DNA of 64,000 nt, from contig CM034309.1 of the NCBI GenBank assembly GCA_019925795.1, positions 21,012,729 through 21,076,728 of the forward strand, written 5' to 3'. The position numbers and the translations under genes were made by a program. Shown here in pieces: positions 10,977 through 22,924 of this stretch. The DNA comes from Dendrobium chrysotoxum (taxonomy: Eukaryota > Streptophyta > Magnoliopsida > Asparagales > Orchidaceae). Below the pieces are notes generated by a model. It searched no databases, was not told the DNA's origin, and saw only the letters and a program-made list of their open reading frames with translations. Every line of letters starts with the position of its first letter. The stretch's first letter is position 1.

Positions 10977-13183
10977 AATATCACAAGGGGATAAAAAGAG
11001 TTGGAAGTGGTCGAGGGGTTTTTGTAGATCTGATTAGAATTTTTTTAAGGATCAAAGGAATTAAAAGAGTGATGGAATAGGATAGCCAAACTAAGTCTTG
11101 GGTGCCCTAGTTTTGGCTGACAACTTGCAAAAGACTTAAGGTATTTTTTTCTTATTGTAAGTGATGGAGAAAACATACAAAAAAAGTTTAGGGATGTTGA
11201 AGAAGAATTAGCAGAGGTTCAAATAAATATTAGCAAGAGATAAGAGACATACATAGGTCTTACACCAAGAAGAGTCTAAATAGGTTAACAATTAAGCAAA
11301 CAACCAGGGTGGTCAGTCCCCGAACATAAAATCCTTGAAATTTCACAAAATCCTTGAGATTTAAATCTCATTATCTTCTTAAACATCAAAAATAGATTTT
11401 TTAAATTTATCAAAGTAAATATCATTACTTCATAGCCTAATAAAGAAAACTAAAAAAGAGAAAATTTTCAAAGTAAAGAATGAATGGGAGTGAGGACTCT
11501 CTAATTAAGGAGTAGTTGCTCCTACCTTTTAAACAAGACTTAAGCAAATAAAATAAGAGAATATTAATAAAATAAAAACATTCTATGTGAGGAAAAATGA
11601 TTAAAATTAATTATTCATATTATTAAAAATTAATATTTAAAATTTTAAATTTTAATCACGCATATAATTTAAAAAGTTTCCAAATATTGGCTTCTTTAAT
11701 TTTTTTATATTGGGTAAATCTCTCTTAGCCCTTGATCATGATCATGTAATGGAGCAATCATGGACCTTGCTCTCATCTTGAACCCTTGGTCTGGCTCTAG
11801 TAATGGAGCCATAATAATTTTCAGCTTGATAATCTACATCATAAGGGGTATTAGCCCAATCAAGCTTAAGTTACCTAGATTGAGCATAAGAACTTAATCC
11901 AACAAGAGAAGCAACATAAAATAATTAGAAATTAAAACTATTTATATTTTTATGCTAATAAAGGACTCCTAATAACTATGATATATTAATAAAATATGTA
12001 AGAAGTGTTAGAAAATAATAGTAAATTTAACTCATGAAAATATTTAAGCTTTAATGGCTGAACTCTACTAATAGGTTCAAGTCTCGGAAAACCCTCCAAT
12101 ATGTAAAAGTTGGAGAGATTTATATGACTTGACTAGTCTAATCGTTCCATATGCTGAGAACCTACTAGCTGACCTAGTAAACCACTTACTTTTTGGGCAC
12201 ACATCATTACCCTAAGTCATCCATAATATTAGTCAACTTTGTAACCAAGCCAAGTATTCGATCTTATGACAACTTAAAAAATAATCTCAAGCATGGGCTA
12301 ATTCTTGATAAGATAGGTATTAATTATAAAAAATCCTAACTTAACCTTAGAGGCATATTGAACTCGAAAACCTCTTAATTCAAGAGCAAATCAAAAGATT
12401 AGTTATCCCACAAAACAATTGCTTATTGTCAATGGGTAACCATATAAAAAGTAGCCTATCTATAACATTATTCATCAAAGGGTAAAACAAGCTAGTCATT
12501 GAACCCTCTATCGATATCTTTCATGCCTAAAGACTAGAAATTATCAAAATTAACTTATATTTATTAAAGTCAAAGATCAATAATTAGAAATTGAAGCAAA
12601 TTAATTTTCTTGATCTTCAGTTAACAGTCTTACAAACTAAGAAGATCCCCTACCCAAAAGGGCATTAAAAAATTTCTGTCATACCTAAACAAATATGCAT
12701 ACCATATGTAACACAGTTAATTAATCAAAATGCAATCCATAAATCAAATAAGTAGATAAGAATAGCCTCCTTACAATTAGAAGGTTTCTTAAACCCAAGT
12801 ATCCACTTTCACTTTGTTTCAAAGTGGAAAAGAAGCTTTCTCTTAAATATTCTCAAACATATCTCCATTGTGTATATTAGTGAAACATGGCTAAAGATGA
12901 GCATCTCATTTGATATCATGATGTCATTTTTAAGATTGGGCAATCATACCAAATTTAAAACCTAAGATTAGTTAAGATTAAAGTTAAATGTTCATTAGCT
13001 AAAATAAAATAACCAACATTTACAGATCATACAAAATCTAAGGTAAACGGTGCAACGTCACATTCAGAAAGACGTTAACTTTTACGCAAAAAAAACTCCA
13101 CAAAGTGACGACTAAATATGAATGTAATGATAAATTAAAATTGATTAAATGATCATCGGACACGCTTGATTCAATAGGAGAGA
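10977..13183. other. Non-coding AT-rich stretch, 2.2 kb
   Basis: No open frame of note, no RNA gene and no terminal repeats that I can define. It is probably old transposon DNA. The copy 2 counterpart, 44033-46240, differs by scattered substitutions. Confidence 0.5.
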
Positions 13184-13286
13184 TTAAAGTTTTGTTTGGG
13201 TCAACTTTTTAAGAAAATTTTGTAGTTTCTTGAATTAGAAAGCTGTTTTAGAAAGCAATGAGAAAGCTGTCCCAAACGAAGCCTAA
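13184..13286. mobile_element. Foldback MITE of the GGCTTCGTTTGGGA family, degenerate left end
   Basis: The right end reads gctgtcccaaacgaagcctaa and the left end ttaaagttttgtttgggtc, forming a hairpin of about 100 bp with an inner arm pair (attagaaagctgttttag). It belongs with the elements at 13871 and 31545. The left TTA-like flank is ambiguous. Confidence 0.6.
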
Positions 13287-13654
13287 ATCTAAAAAAAAAA
13301 ACTAGCTTGATTAGGTTTATGATTGATATTCCATGAGGTGTACATAGAATAGAGAAATTGATCTCACAACGAGGAATTAGGGAACAAAACTACATAATCT
13401 TGTGTACAAGAGCATATACAAAATTAAGAAATACGTCTTACCATTCAAACCCTAAACAAATCAAATTTAATAATATTTGTTCTTTTAATTATACATAAAT
13501 ATCTTAATAGTTTTTATCACATATTTTATATTAAATTTCAACATGATAGAAATATCATGCGACAATTTTTTAAGTTAATTTTCAGCAAAGCCAGACAAAT
13601 TTATTTTTTTTCTAAATATTTAATAACATATATTTTAATAAGTTTTTAATGAAC

Positions 13655-13777
13655 TATCGTTTGGGACAACTTTTTTTTTTTGCTTTTAAAGTAATTTTTA
13701 TGTATTAAAATTTTTAATTCCAAAATTTTTTGTATTAAAAATTTATTTTAGAAAGCACTAAAAAAACTGTTTGAAAC
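13655..13777. mobile_element. Foldback MITE, strongly degenerate
   Basis: The left arm is tcgtttgggacaac and the right arm aactgtttgaaacta, with A/T-rich inner arms built on ttttaattcc/aaatttatttta. It abuts the next small element directly. Family membership is inferred from the ends. Confidence 0.4.
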
Positions 13778-13780
13778 TAA

Positions 13781-13834
13781 GGCTTTGTTTGGGACGACGT
13801 TCTTACTGCTTTGAAAGTCGTCTCAAACAAAGCC
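13781..13834. mobile_element. 54-bp minimal foldback MITE
   Basis: TAA flanks both sides (13778-13780 and 13835-13837). The arms GGCTTTGTTTGGGACGAC and, reversed, GGCTTTGTTTGAGACGAC match at 17 of 18 bases, leaving an 18-bp centre. It is among the shortest members of the family and essentially only its two ends. Confidence 0.75.
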
Positions 13835-13870
13835 TAAGTTTGATAATTAATGAGTTTAAATTTAGATTTA

Positions 13871-13989
13871 GGCTTCGTTTGAGACTGCTTTCTTACTGTT
13901 TTTTAAAACAACATTCTAATAAAAAATTATAATTTTCATATTATAAAACTACTTTAAGAAGCTGTAAGAAAGCCATCTCAAACGAAACC
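13871..13989. mobile_element. Foldback MITE, 119 bp
   Basis: The ends are GGCTTCGTTTGAGACTGCTT and, reversed, GGTTTCGTTTGAGATGGCTT, with inner arms around ttactgttttttaaaac. The flanks are TTA on the left and TAA on the right, so the target duplication is not identical. Non-coding. Confidence 0.7.
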
Positions 13990-13992
13990 TAA

Positions 13993-14188
13993 GTATTTGC
14001 CAAGCCGAATATGTACTTGATTGGACTAAATTCAGAGATGTCCCACTCAAAAGCATTAATTTTCTTCCCCACTTTTTAACCTTTTGTTCTTTTTAAAAGC
14101 ATTGTAACTTTGCCCCAATTCCCTCCAATCAAACAGCGACAAAAACAATTAAGTGCTCGTAGAATCTCTTTGGTAAATAAATCCCTAA

Positions 14189-14235
<47 letters not shown>

Positions 14236-14717
14236 TGGATAAATTTCCGTTTAAAAATATTGACTTGAAATTTTGCAATTAAAAATAATATTTTAACATA
14301 TTTATAAATAAAATAGTTTATTGTTTGAATTTTATAATCATAGCTAAAGTAAAAAAATTGGTGGCTTATTGACTAGAGGAGAAATTCTCTCTTATATGAC
14401 AATTTAAAGCCATATATTCTATAATTTATGATTCACTGACAAGAAAACAAAAAATACCGCTATATTTTTAGGATTTCACTAATGAGTTTCTTATAAAAAA
14501 ATAATATGATGTTACACATTTAATAACAAGTCAAATATGTACTGTCAGAATTTCAAGGATTATATATTTTTTTCAAAACATTTTAAATTATCATTATTAT
14601 TAAATTCTCAAATTATTAAATTAAAAAAAAGACTTTACTATAATAAGTTTAATATATTATAAGGCATAAACACAATAATATTGCAATTCAAAACATAACA
14701 AAGATGAACAAAATGGG
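13993..14717. other. Non-coding AT-rich stretch with (TA)n
   Basis: A (TA)n run lies at 14194-14228 (longer in copy 2, about 47251-47291). Nothing else is recognised. Confidence 0.6.
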
Positions 14718-14733
14718 GAATATAACATTCAGT

Positions 14734-14807
14734 TCTTAAAGTAATTTTTTAAAGACTTTGAAATGACTTTCTTGAATATAACATTCAGTCTAATTATTAT
14801 AAAGTAA
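14734..14807. other. Templated filler at a lost MITE site
   Basis: Copy 2 has a MITE here (47798-47915, TTA flanks). Copy 1 instead has about 74 bp assembled from the neighbours. gaatataacattcagt from the left flank (14718-14733) is repeated at 14774-14789, and ctttgaaatgactttcttg from the right flank (14817-14835) is repeated at 14756-14774. The retained tta|gacttcc marks the right edge. Confidence 0.75.
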
Positions 14808-14839
14808 TTAGACTTCCTTTGAAATGACTTTCTTGCTGG

Positions 14840-15312
14840 TTCTTAAAGAAGTTTTTCAGTAAAAAAAAAAAAAAAAACTTTTATACTAAAACTTGAGTTG
14901 TGTCAAAGTGGTGAGAGAAAAATTCCGGTCTGAAAGGGATAGTCATAGAAAGCACAGTGAGACGTATAACTTGGCCAAGTAAAAAAAAAAGCTGCCTTGT
15001 AGGGCAGATGTTAGGCTTTTTTTCCTGCTTCTGTTTAATCCAACACGACATGAACTTTTTAGCTGTAAAGTCTTAACTTTTAAGACATGGCACTGCAACC
15101 ATAGTTTTCTATGGCAGCCACGTCTAAGGTTCTACCAAGGAGGAGAAGATAGGCGTATCTTTTGTTTGGCTCCCTTGGGTCTAGGTAAAGGCTACCATAT
15201 CTTTTACTAGGCAGAGAGTGGAGGCCAAAAGAGAGCGCCATCTCATTCACATCACAGAGAAAAAGAAAGTATCTTATCATATGGAAGTAAGAAAAGAAAG
15301 CAGCACTGAAAC
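14840..15312. other. Non-coding stretch with poly-A
   Basis: A run of about 17 A's follows ttcttaaagaagtttttcag. The 66-codon minus-strand frame in 15080-15280 is not preserved in copy 2 and resembles nothing I know. Confidence 0.5.
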
Positions 15313-15319
15313 CATGCTT

Positions 15320-15463
15320 TTACATACAGTTTATTTTGATCTCTTGGTTGAAAACTTTAACTATTAACTAAAAGGAAAAGATCTTGGATTCGAGACTTGC
15401 GGATATGATGTGTATAAATTTGATTTAATTGATCTAAATATCAAAAAAAAAAAAAGAAGAAGT
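15320..15463 (+). mobile_element. tRNA-type SINE, ~144 bp
   Basis: An A-box-like tgatctcttgg (about 15338) and a B-box-like gattcgagact (about 15388) are spaced as in RNA polymerase III promoters. A short body ends in a poly-A tail (about 15443-15455). CATGCTT flanks both sides (15313-15319 and 15464-15470), a weak 7-bp target duplication. The same head occurs, more degenerate, inside each unit of the 1-kb tandem array. Copy 2 is at 48427-48567. Confidence 0.6.
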
Positions 15464-15470
15464 CATGCTT

Positions 15471-16656
15471 CCACGAGAGGGTTATATAGGGTGTAAAAGG
15501 CTGTTGACATTCGGAGGATGGGGATGCATGAGAGGAAGCAAAAGGGGGTTCCAAATTCCAATCCATCTAATCCAAGCAGAGGAGGAGAATATCTTTGGCG
15601 CTAGGGAAGGATACATTCCACAGGGTTTAAAAAGACAGATGCAGACGCGAAAGAATTTGGCAGGTAGCTTCCCAGTCTGAAGCTTTTAACCAAAAAACTA
15701 AAATCTAAAAAATATAAAAGAAGAATAATAAGGAGAAAGCATGTGCTTAATAATTATGGAGCTATCTCACAATTTTATCCGTCATGTTTATTTTCTTGGG
15801 CTCGTAATTGTACTGTCTTGATTGAATAAAAAGGTCTATCAGTTTAGTTATCATCTGATTGCAGGTTCTCATAGAATCAGTGGGGACATTGTCTGAACTT
15901 TTGCTTGGAAAAGTAGGGGAATAGTAAAGAAGATGGGGCTTCAAATCAAATAGGAAGTACGACTAAAGATAGAATGATTAATATGGTTTATTGAATTAAT
16001 GCATATTATGGTTTTTCCGATCCAAAGGGGGTACGGATTCAAGTGAGGAATCACGCAGTTGAGTGCATGTAGAATTCGAAACCTCAATGTAGATTGCAGA
16101 TCCCAATCTGGGCAACAAAAACTCAATCTGACAACATTTCAAGTTCAGATTAGAATGCAATATGAAAGGGCTAACGAGGAACTAAATTCAAGATGTTTTG
16201 GGCAAGGGTCCTCGTACAAGATTTAATACATTGGTAGTTAGAAATTGGTACTAACAAAACGAGACCTATATGGACGGATTGTTAGCATGTGTTTTCGATG
16301 GCTAACAGATGTAGCACATGAAAGTGGTCCCATCATTAGGGCAAAGGCAAAAGCATATGTGAGGTCAAATCACGATGGATCCATGAGAGCCTATATTTTT
16401 ATATTTTATGAGTTTAGTCTTATGTGTTTATGTAATTTCCAAGTATTTTGTATTGTAAGGGTTATGTGCACTTCATGTTTTGTTTTTATTTTTTTAGTGC
16501 TTAATAGGTTTAAGTCCAAGTCATGAAATAGGATGTAAGAGTTGGCCATAATAGTATGTAGGAGAGAAGGAGGTGGTTATAGGTGATTGCTAGTGGGCCC
16601 AAGCAAGGGGCTTAAACCTCTCTTCTTCTTTCCCTCCTTTGTTTTGATTTTAAATT
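15471..16656. other. Non-coding, possible gypsy debris
   Basis: A 71-codon frame (15465-15680) and a 93-codon frame (16245-16526) are kept in both copies, but at this level of identity that says nothing about selection. The 93-codon frame contains GPIIRAKAKA, which faintly recalls the GPxTRARAK stretch of some plant gypsy polyproteins. Nothing firmer is visible. Confidence 0.4.
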
Positions 16657-16817
16657 GAAGAGATCTATGATGCACAGACACAAACAGGGTGACACAGATA
16701 CGACACGATACGATCACGGGACACGTCAATTATTGAAAATATAGGACACGGACCGGGACAATATATTATAATTTTTATATTTTAAAAATAGTGTATATAA
16801 ATTGAACAAGTATAATA

Positions 16818-17621
16818 CAACAACAACAAGCCTTTATCCCACTATGTGGGGTCGGCTACATGAATCCTTTTTCCCCATTGTGTTATGTTAAGAGTCAAAT
16901 TCTCATCTAAATCTAAAAAAGAAAGATCATTTCTAATATTTTCTTACCAAATTTTTTTAGATCTACCTCTATCTTTCCTAACATAAGTCAAATCTAATAC
17001 ATCTACTTTCCTAACTGGGTCAATGGAAGGCCACCGTTCTATGTGACCAAACCATCATAGGCGACTCTCTCTAATCTTATCTTCCACTGGAGCTACTCCA
17101 ACCTTTTCACGTAGATTCTCATTTCGTATCATGTCTTTAAGAGTAAAGCCACTCATCCACCTGAGCATCCTCATCTCTGTAACACTTAATATTATGCTTC
17201 TCTTTTAATGGCCAACATTCTGCACCATAAAGCATTACAGGTCTCACTACCATCTTATAGAATTTTCCCTTAAGTTTGAGAGGGCCTTTTCTATCACACA
17301 GCAAGCCCAATGCATTCCTCCACTTCAACCATCCAACTTGAATTCTACTAATAATTTCCCCATCAACATCACCATCACTCTGAACAATAGACCCAATATA
17401 TCTAAAAAGAGTGCTCTTATTAATGACTTGATCGCTCAAAGTCACAACCCCCCCACTAGATCTATTATTACTAAGATTACACTCCATATATTCAATTTCG
17501 TATCTACTCAAATGAAAGCCTCTAGACTCTAAGGTTGACCTCCATAATTCAAGTTTACCTTCAACCCCCTCTCTAGTCTTATCAACAAGAAGAAAGTCAT
17601 CAACGAAAAGCATACACCAGG
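16818..17621 (-). mobile_element. RTE-type LINE, 3' half (reverse transcriptase C-terminal part to tail)
   Basis: On the minus strand the frame from 17613 reads MLFVDDFLLVDKTREG, equivalent to the FADD catalytic motif of the LINE at 62612 but with A changed to V. It continues into the C-terminal region (LLCDRKGPLKLKG, GAECWPLKEKHN), then shifts frame and carries stops. Downstream similarity runs to the conserved RIHVADPT-equivalent and a CAA (TTG on the minus strand) tail at 16818-16829. It is an inactive fragment whose other half is at 22158-22840. Confidence 0.9.
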
Positions 17622-18878
17622 TGTGGGCTCCAAAAATTCGGCCCCGGCCTCCGCCCGTTTTGTTTTCTTCGGGGGAGTTTTAACGGATTTAAGTTCCTAA
17701 GTTCCGGGGTAAATTTTGGAAGGCAGATGAGGTTGTAGATAAGACACTACCGAGAGATTTTGCCCTCATTTCACGAGGACTTTATGATCTGAGTTCTGGT
17801 TTCCTATAGGCGCAAGCCCCTATAGTTAATTACCCCTCCCGATCACGAGAGAGAACTTTCGATTAAGGCTAGTCATCAATCAGATATGTAAAGATACGTG
17901 AGTCTGGCATATAGTAACAGCATGGGCCTTTGAAATTGGAAAAAAGTTAATATTTAGAATTGGAAATTTCACCATCTTGCAATTAAAGCGGATGGTAGGG
18001 GAATGGATGATATAGACCCGATCAAGATCCCATGGTTCCGTCATCCCGGGCCATCGTGGTCCCTAGTTTACTTAGTCAGAGGAGGTAGTCGACCCAACCT
18101 GACAAAAGGATCCTTGTCGGCAACCATGGGTTGCTTCGTCCAAGGGTACCTTATAGACCTGGGGTGAGTATTTGTTTGAGGGGACAAATTTGAATCCACC
18201 TTAGCTAACAGATATCGATCATATCTTATTGATTCATATCTCAAGGATTTGATGCCAATAAGGAACGTATTGGCTCTGGCCATAACCGGTATCACGTGGT
18301 GCCATTTGGCGGCAAAATCACTCGGTTCAAAGGGCCCTGGGTCATAACCGTTTATCCTGCAGTGCCATTTGGCGGCGAAACTGCCGGTTAGAGGACACAT
18401 ACCACATCCTTACTGGCAAGAGATTGTTTGAGAATGGATCCCAGTGATATTATCGACTAGGCATTGGCTCTATGTGAGTTGAAGTAAATTTTAATTTGTC
18501 AACCTCGACAAACTGTTGCGGAGGATGGATTGATTTTGCTTTAAGTGATTGATGATTGGATTTTAATTTTAAATATTTTGGAATTTTGGAGTTTGGAGTT
18601 TGTGGGAGTTTGGGATGACATTTTTGAAATATTTAAAATTAACCCCTCCGGTTGAGATTAACATTCAACACGGCCATCATCGGAGTGTTTGCTGGGAATT
18701 CCATTCATGGCCTGAACCTTGTTGACTCTATCGAGCTGCTGATAAAGGATCATGTTTCATAGGTTTTATGCCTTTGTAAGTGAATTATCTTGATTATAGG
18801 CTTTAAAAGCCTAATATGAACGTATAAAACAAATATCTCAGTCGACCCCGCGGCTGTATATTCGTTTAATAGTTCAAG

Positions 18879-19152
18879 CCATGTCGACTCCTATCTACCT
18901 GAATAGAAGGATCGGGCTCGAACTTGAATTCACTTATTGACCCGCGCAACATCCCTAGACGTCACGTGTGTACAAATAACACGCTCATCGGGGCCCATGC
19001 GGGTGTTTGGTGGCATTTTATAATCATTTCATGAGCCTTGTCGACTCCTACTTACTTGTTTAGGAGGATCGGGTTCAAATTTATTGACCCGCATAGCATT
19101 CCTAGACGAAAGGTGTGTACCAATAATACGCTCGTCGAGGCCCATGCAGGTT
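18879..19152. repeat. ~150-bp direct duplication within the nested LTR element
   Basis: gtcgactcctatctacctg...cccatgcgggtg (18886-19005) recurs in diverged form as gtcgactcctacttacttg...cccatgcaggtt (about 19039-19152). A second smaller pair, gccttctatctgctygta, lies near 19294 and 19369. Confidence 0.8.
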
Positions 19153-21164
19153 TACAGTTACACGTGCATTGCGGTGTACCTATGTGTATACAAATTACAG
19201 TGCATGTGCGGGGTATTTTCAAGAATTTATGACGCTGCTCAGTTGTGTAGGAAACCCTCATTTGAATGCAACATTCTATTTGAAATCCTGTACACGCCTT
19301 CTATCTGCTTGTATACAGGTTACAGCTCCGGTGGCGTGGCGCTAGGATTCTATTTGGGGATTTGTACGCCTTCTATCTGCTCGTATGGGTGTTGCAGATC
19401 CGGTGGCGTGTTGTAGCAGCTTCTGGATTGAATTGTTTGCTGCTTTATACAGGTAGACTATTGTGCATTACTTATTGCTTTCTGCAGATGGGTCATAGTG
19501 CACTAACGAATCTCCTACTTGGCAGAAGCTCGTAGGAACTTGCATTCGCTGCATTCTTCATGCATCTTGCTGTGGTTTTGGTCCCCACGATACATCTACT
19601 ACTATTGCGGGTAGATCTATTCATTCACAGGCTGAAATCAGCTTCAGGATACTGCATTTACTGAAATCTTTCTATATCTATCCGTGGGTGTTGTATATGT
19701 ATCTATATTTGTAAAGAGATCGTATGTGCTGCAGATCTTCTTCAACTGGACATTCAGAACTTGGTTGAATTGAGACTCATTCACTTTATCCCTGAAAATA
19801 CTGATTTGATCTGGCTTTCTCTCTCCAGATCTCGCATAAAAGCCAATAAGCAACTCCCTAATTATGTCATCTTCATTATTTTTGTTGTTGGCTTAAATAA
19901 GGAATCAACCGCTTCGACCTTGGATGTCTTCTTTCTTACTGATGTCTTACACTTCGAAATCCATGGCCATCCTTAGAATTCCTTGGTATTGGATGCAGGC
20001 ATGTCATTGCATTTTTCACTCGACTTTTGCTTGTGAATAGGTCATATTTCCTGTATGTCATTTACCTTTGGTTGCAAACGGGTTTTAATCATGCTTACAA
20101 TATTCTGATATATCAGCTCATGTATATGAAACTTGCATATCTCAGCTCTCCTTCATTCATCACATTCATGTTGGTTATTGCTTGTGAAACAACAACTCAT
20201 GCATGCCAAAGCCCTGGCATGAGTTCTCCATCCCTTCATTGATCTTTGTTTGCATAATCCAACCTATTGACTATGCTTTGCGAATTCCATTAAGAGTCTT
20301 TTATTTGGTTGTTGACATTCATTTGCATGTATATTGGTCTCTTCCGGTTGCAGGGAATCGATGCTTTTGTTTTACTGACTGATATTAAGTTGCTGCTAAC
20401 TATGGGACGATTTAGCATCCATCACATATTATTTGTCATCACCTTTGATCGGACTTTTGTGTATGAGTGAGAGCTTTCCTACATCTGTTTGTAAATGCCC
20501 TTGTTTGTATGTGATGGGTCTCCTTTGATAATTCATAGGAGATTGATACATTTGCTAGACACAAGATTATTGTTGACTGTAGGAGTGTCGTAGTATTCAT
20601 TGCCTGTTAATTTCTCTTTGCAAGCAAGTTGTGTTATTCATTGAGAACATCATATTATGTCATGAGATTTGATTGTGTTGTTGCTTAAATGGAATCTCAT
20701 TGTTGCTCCTTCCTCTTAGTTGTGTTTAAATTCGAGTTAAGTTCATGTTCAAGTTTGCAAGTTCTGTCCACTTGATTTTCAAATCAAGTTCAAGTTCAAA
20801 CTCATTTCATTTAGATTTAAGTATTTTATTAATCATTTGAGTTCTTTATGTCATTTGAGTTCAATCACGTGTCCAAGTGCATCTAGTTTTAAGTCCCTTG
20901 TGATCAATCGAGTTCAACCTTTCTTGGCCAAGTTTGATTTAAAGCTTTGTTCATTCATTTCACTTTGAGTTTGGTTCATTCAAGCTCAAGTTCTAATTCA
21001 TGTCTTCTCTTTTGAGTTCAAACGCGTGCATAGGTGGTTTTCCGGTCCGCTGCCAACGACGAAAATAAGTTCTCGGAGTCTTAGGGTTGAGGGGTTATAC
21101 CTTTGCAAGCGGCGAGGTGGAGGCTCGTGGATCGAGGCAAGAGAGGGGAGCTTTCTTCTTCTTT

Positions 21165-21490
21165 AATTGATATTAATTAATTATAATTAATAATAATTAT
21201 ATTTAATTAATTATATTTACTTATAATTAATTATAATTAATTAAAACTATTAATTATAAATATTATAATTAATTAATATAATTAACCATAATTAACTTTA
21301 ATTAATTATAACTAATTAATATTAATTAACTTTAAATAATTATAATGAATTAATAATAGTTAATTGTAATTAAAAAAGTATTAATTATAATTAATTAAAA
21401 TTAATAGTAATTAATCATAATAACTATAATTAATTTAAATAATTATAATTAAAATTAATTAAAATTAACTTTAATTAACTTTAACTAAAA
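21165..21490. repeat. AATTAATTA low-complexity tract, ~325 bp
   Basis: Almost every word is a variant of aattaatta or attataatta, with no G or C over long runs. It separates the T-rich body of the nested LTR element from its CpG-rich right end. Copy 2 is at 54281-54606. Confidence 0.95.
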
Positions 21491-22157
21491 TAATAATCCC
21501 TCTCTCTCTAGTTTATGGGATTTGGCCAAAGTAGCGCACGGATGGGAGCAAGTTACCTTCACAGTGAGCCACTCTTGTCACTGGTTCCGATCAAACAGGA
21601 GGGAATGTCGTCGAGTGAGCGAAGTCGGGCAGCAGGGACGGGCCGAAGAAGCGCGCAGTAGGGAGAAAGTTACCTTCACTGAAAGCGAACTCCCGTCGTG
21701 CTTACGATCAAAATGTTGCAACTTCCGTTCGGACAGGAAGGGCGTCTTCGAAGGGGCGAAGTCGAATGGCTGGAGAGGAGGCTGAAGGAGGATTGGAGCT
21801 AGGGTAGGAAGCACGAGGTCAAAGCTTTGACGGCCTCAAGCTTGCGAATGGAAGAGGAACTCGGTAGAGAGAGAGGGAGAGGCGTCGGGGTTGGAGAGGT
21901 TTGCGGCAATTCTCGTCGAAGAGAGCCTTCGTCCGCGTTTTAAAGGCGAAGGCAGAGGCGGGAATGGATCTCCACGAACAGGGTTTGAGCAGGAATCGCG
22001 GAGAAGCGATGGGTTTGGCGCCGCATGTACAGTATTTCAGCGGGATTTCTTGTGGCCTCTCTGCGGGATTTGCGTATGGGTAGCGGCAGAGATTTGGGAT
22101 CCAACGGAGCAGATATAGATGCATTTCACTTTTTTTTTTATTGCTGTAGGGTCAACA

Positions 22158-22840
22158 CCAGGGTACAACCTCTTGATCCATGATTAAAGCAAAAAGATGT
22201 GGGCATAAGGTTGATCCTTAATGTAATCCAACTGAAATAGGAAAATATTTCGTCAAAACACATTGTGTCTGAGCACAAGTAACATCACCTGCATACATAT
22301 CCTTAATGACTTGAATATAAGCATTATTAACCCCTTTCTTTTCTGGAACTCTCCATAGCACTTCTCTTAGAACTTTACCATATGCTTTCTCTAAATCAGT
22401 AAATATTATATGTAGATCCTCCTTATTCTCTCTATACTTCTCCATCAAACTTCTCAATAAATGTATAGCTTCCATAGTAGACCTACCCGGCATGAATCCA
22501 AATTGATTTTGAGAAACGTTAGTATCACGCCGCAATCTATGCTCCATAACTCTCTTCCATAATGTTAAAGTATGACATATTAACTTAATTCCTCTATAAT
22601 TCACACATCTTATGCATCACCTTTATTCTTAAAAATAGGAATCAACACACTCATTCTCCACTCATCTAGCATCTTTTTAGTCTTCAGAATAATATTAAAA
22701 AATTTAGCAAGCCAAAAAATACTTTCATCTCCTAAGCATTTTCAAACTCTATTGGAATATCATCAGGTACAACAGCTTTTCCACACTTCATTTTTTTTTA
22801 AAGCCTCTTTAACTTCGATTTTACTAATAAGCTGATAAAA
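22158..22840 (-). mobile_element. RTE-type LINE, 5' half of the reverse transcriptase (split by the LTR insertion)
   Basis: On the minus strand, decayed frames read EVKEALKKMKCGKAV...DDIPIEFE from about 22815, then NYRGIKLICHT, QNQFGFMPGRSTMEAI, IIFTDLEKAYGKV (palm-like RT region around TDLEKAY) and KYFPISVGLH at 22218. These are the standard RT blocks upstream of FADD. The fragment ends at the CCAGG duplication where 17622-22157 entered. The right end (5' truncation point) is approximate, and I could not define a target duplication for the LINE itself. Confidence 0.88.
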
Positions 22841-22924
22841 ACAAAATCTTTATTAAAATAATTTAAAAATAATAAGTCATTTAACTAAAATTTTTGCTTA
22901 AAATTATTAATATTAGAATTTTGA

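Larger units (their letters stand above)
17622..22157. mobile_element. 4.54-kb LTR-type insertion inside the LINE (probable long solo LTR)
   Basis: The element begins TGTGGGCTCC and ends GGGTCAACA, with a perfect 5-bp duplication CCAGG (17617-17621 and 22158-22162). Removing it and one CCAGG restores the LINE reading V-P-W-C-M-L-F-V-D-D, matching V-P-W-Y-M-L-F-A-D-D in the LINE at 62612, so the boundaries are exact. I find no gag or pol and no long terminal direct repeat, so it may be a solo LTR of an unusually long LTR, or a non-coding derivative. It contains tandem duplications near 18879-19152 and 19290-19410, an AATTA tract, and a CpG-rich 600-bp end with overlapping spurious frames. Confidence 0.85.

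Noticed and set aside
15320..15463. A functional tRNA gene at the SINE
   Set aside because: A- and B-box-like motifs are present, but no cloverleaf or anticodon arm can be drawn and the 3' end is poly-A.
15465..15680. 71-codon frame kept in both large copies
   Set aside because: At near identity, conservation between copies is not evidence of selection. No start context, domain or neighbours support it.
16245..16526. 93-codon frame with GPIIRAKAKA as a gypsy polyprotein piece
   Set aside because: The resemblance rests on about ten residues and the rest is AT-driven. Recorded only as possible debris.
21522..22124. Overlapping frames on both strands in a CpG-rich block (also 54638-55240)
   Set aside because: GC-rich DNA with few stops inside the nested LTR element. 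Frames on opposite strands are equally open and no family is recognisable.
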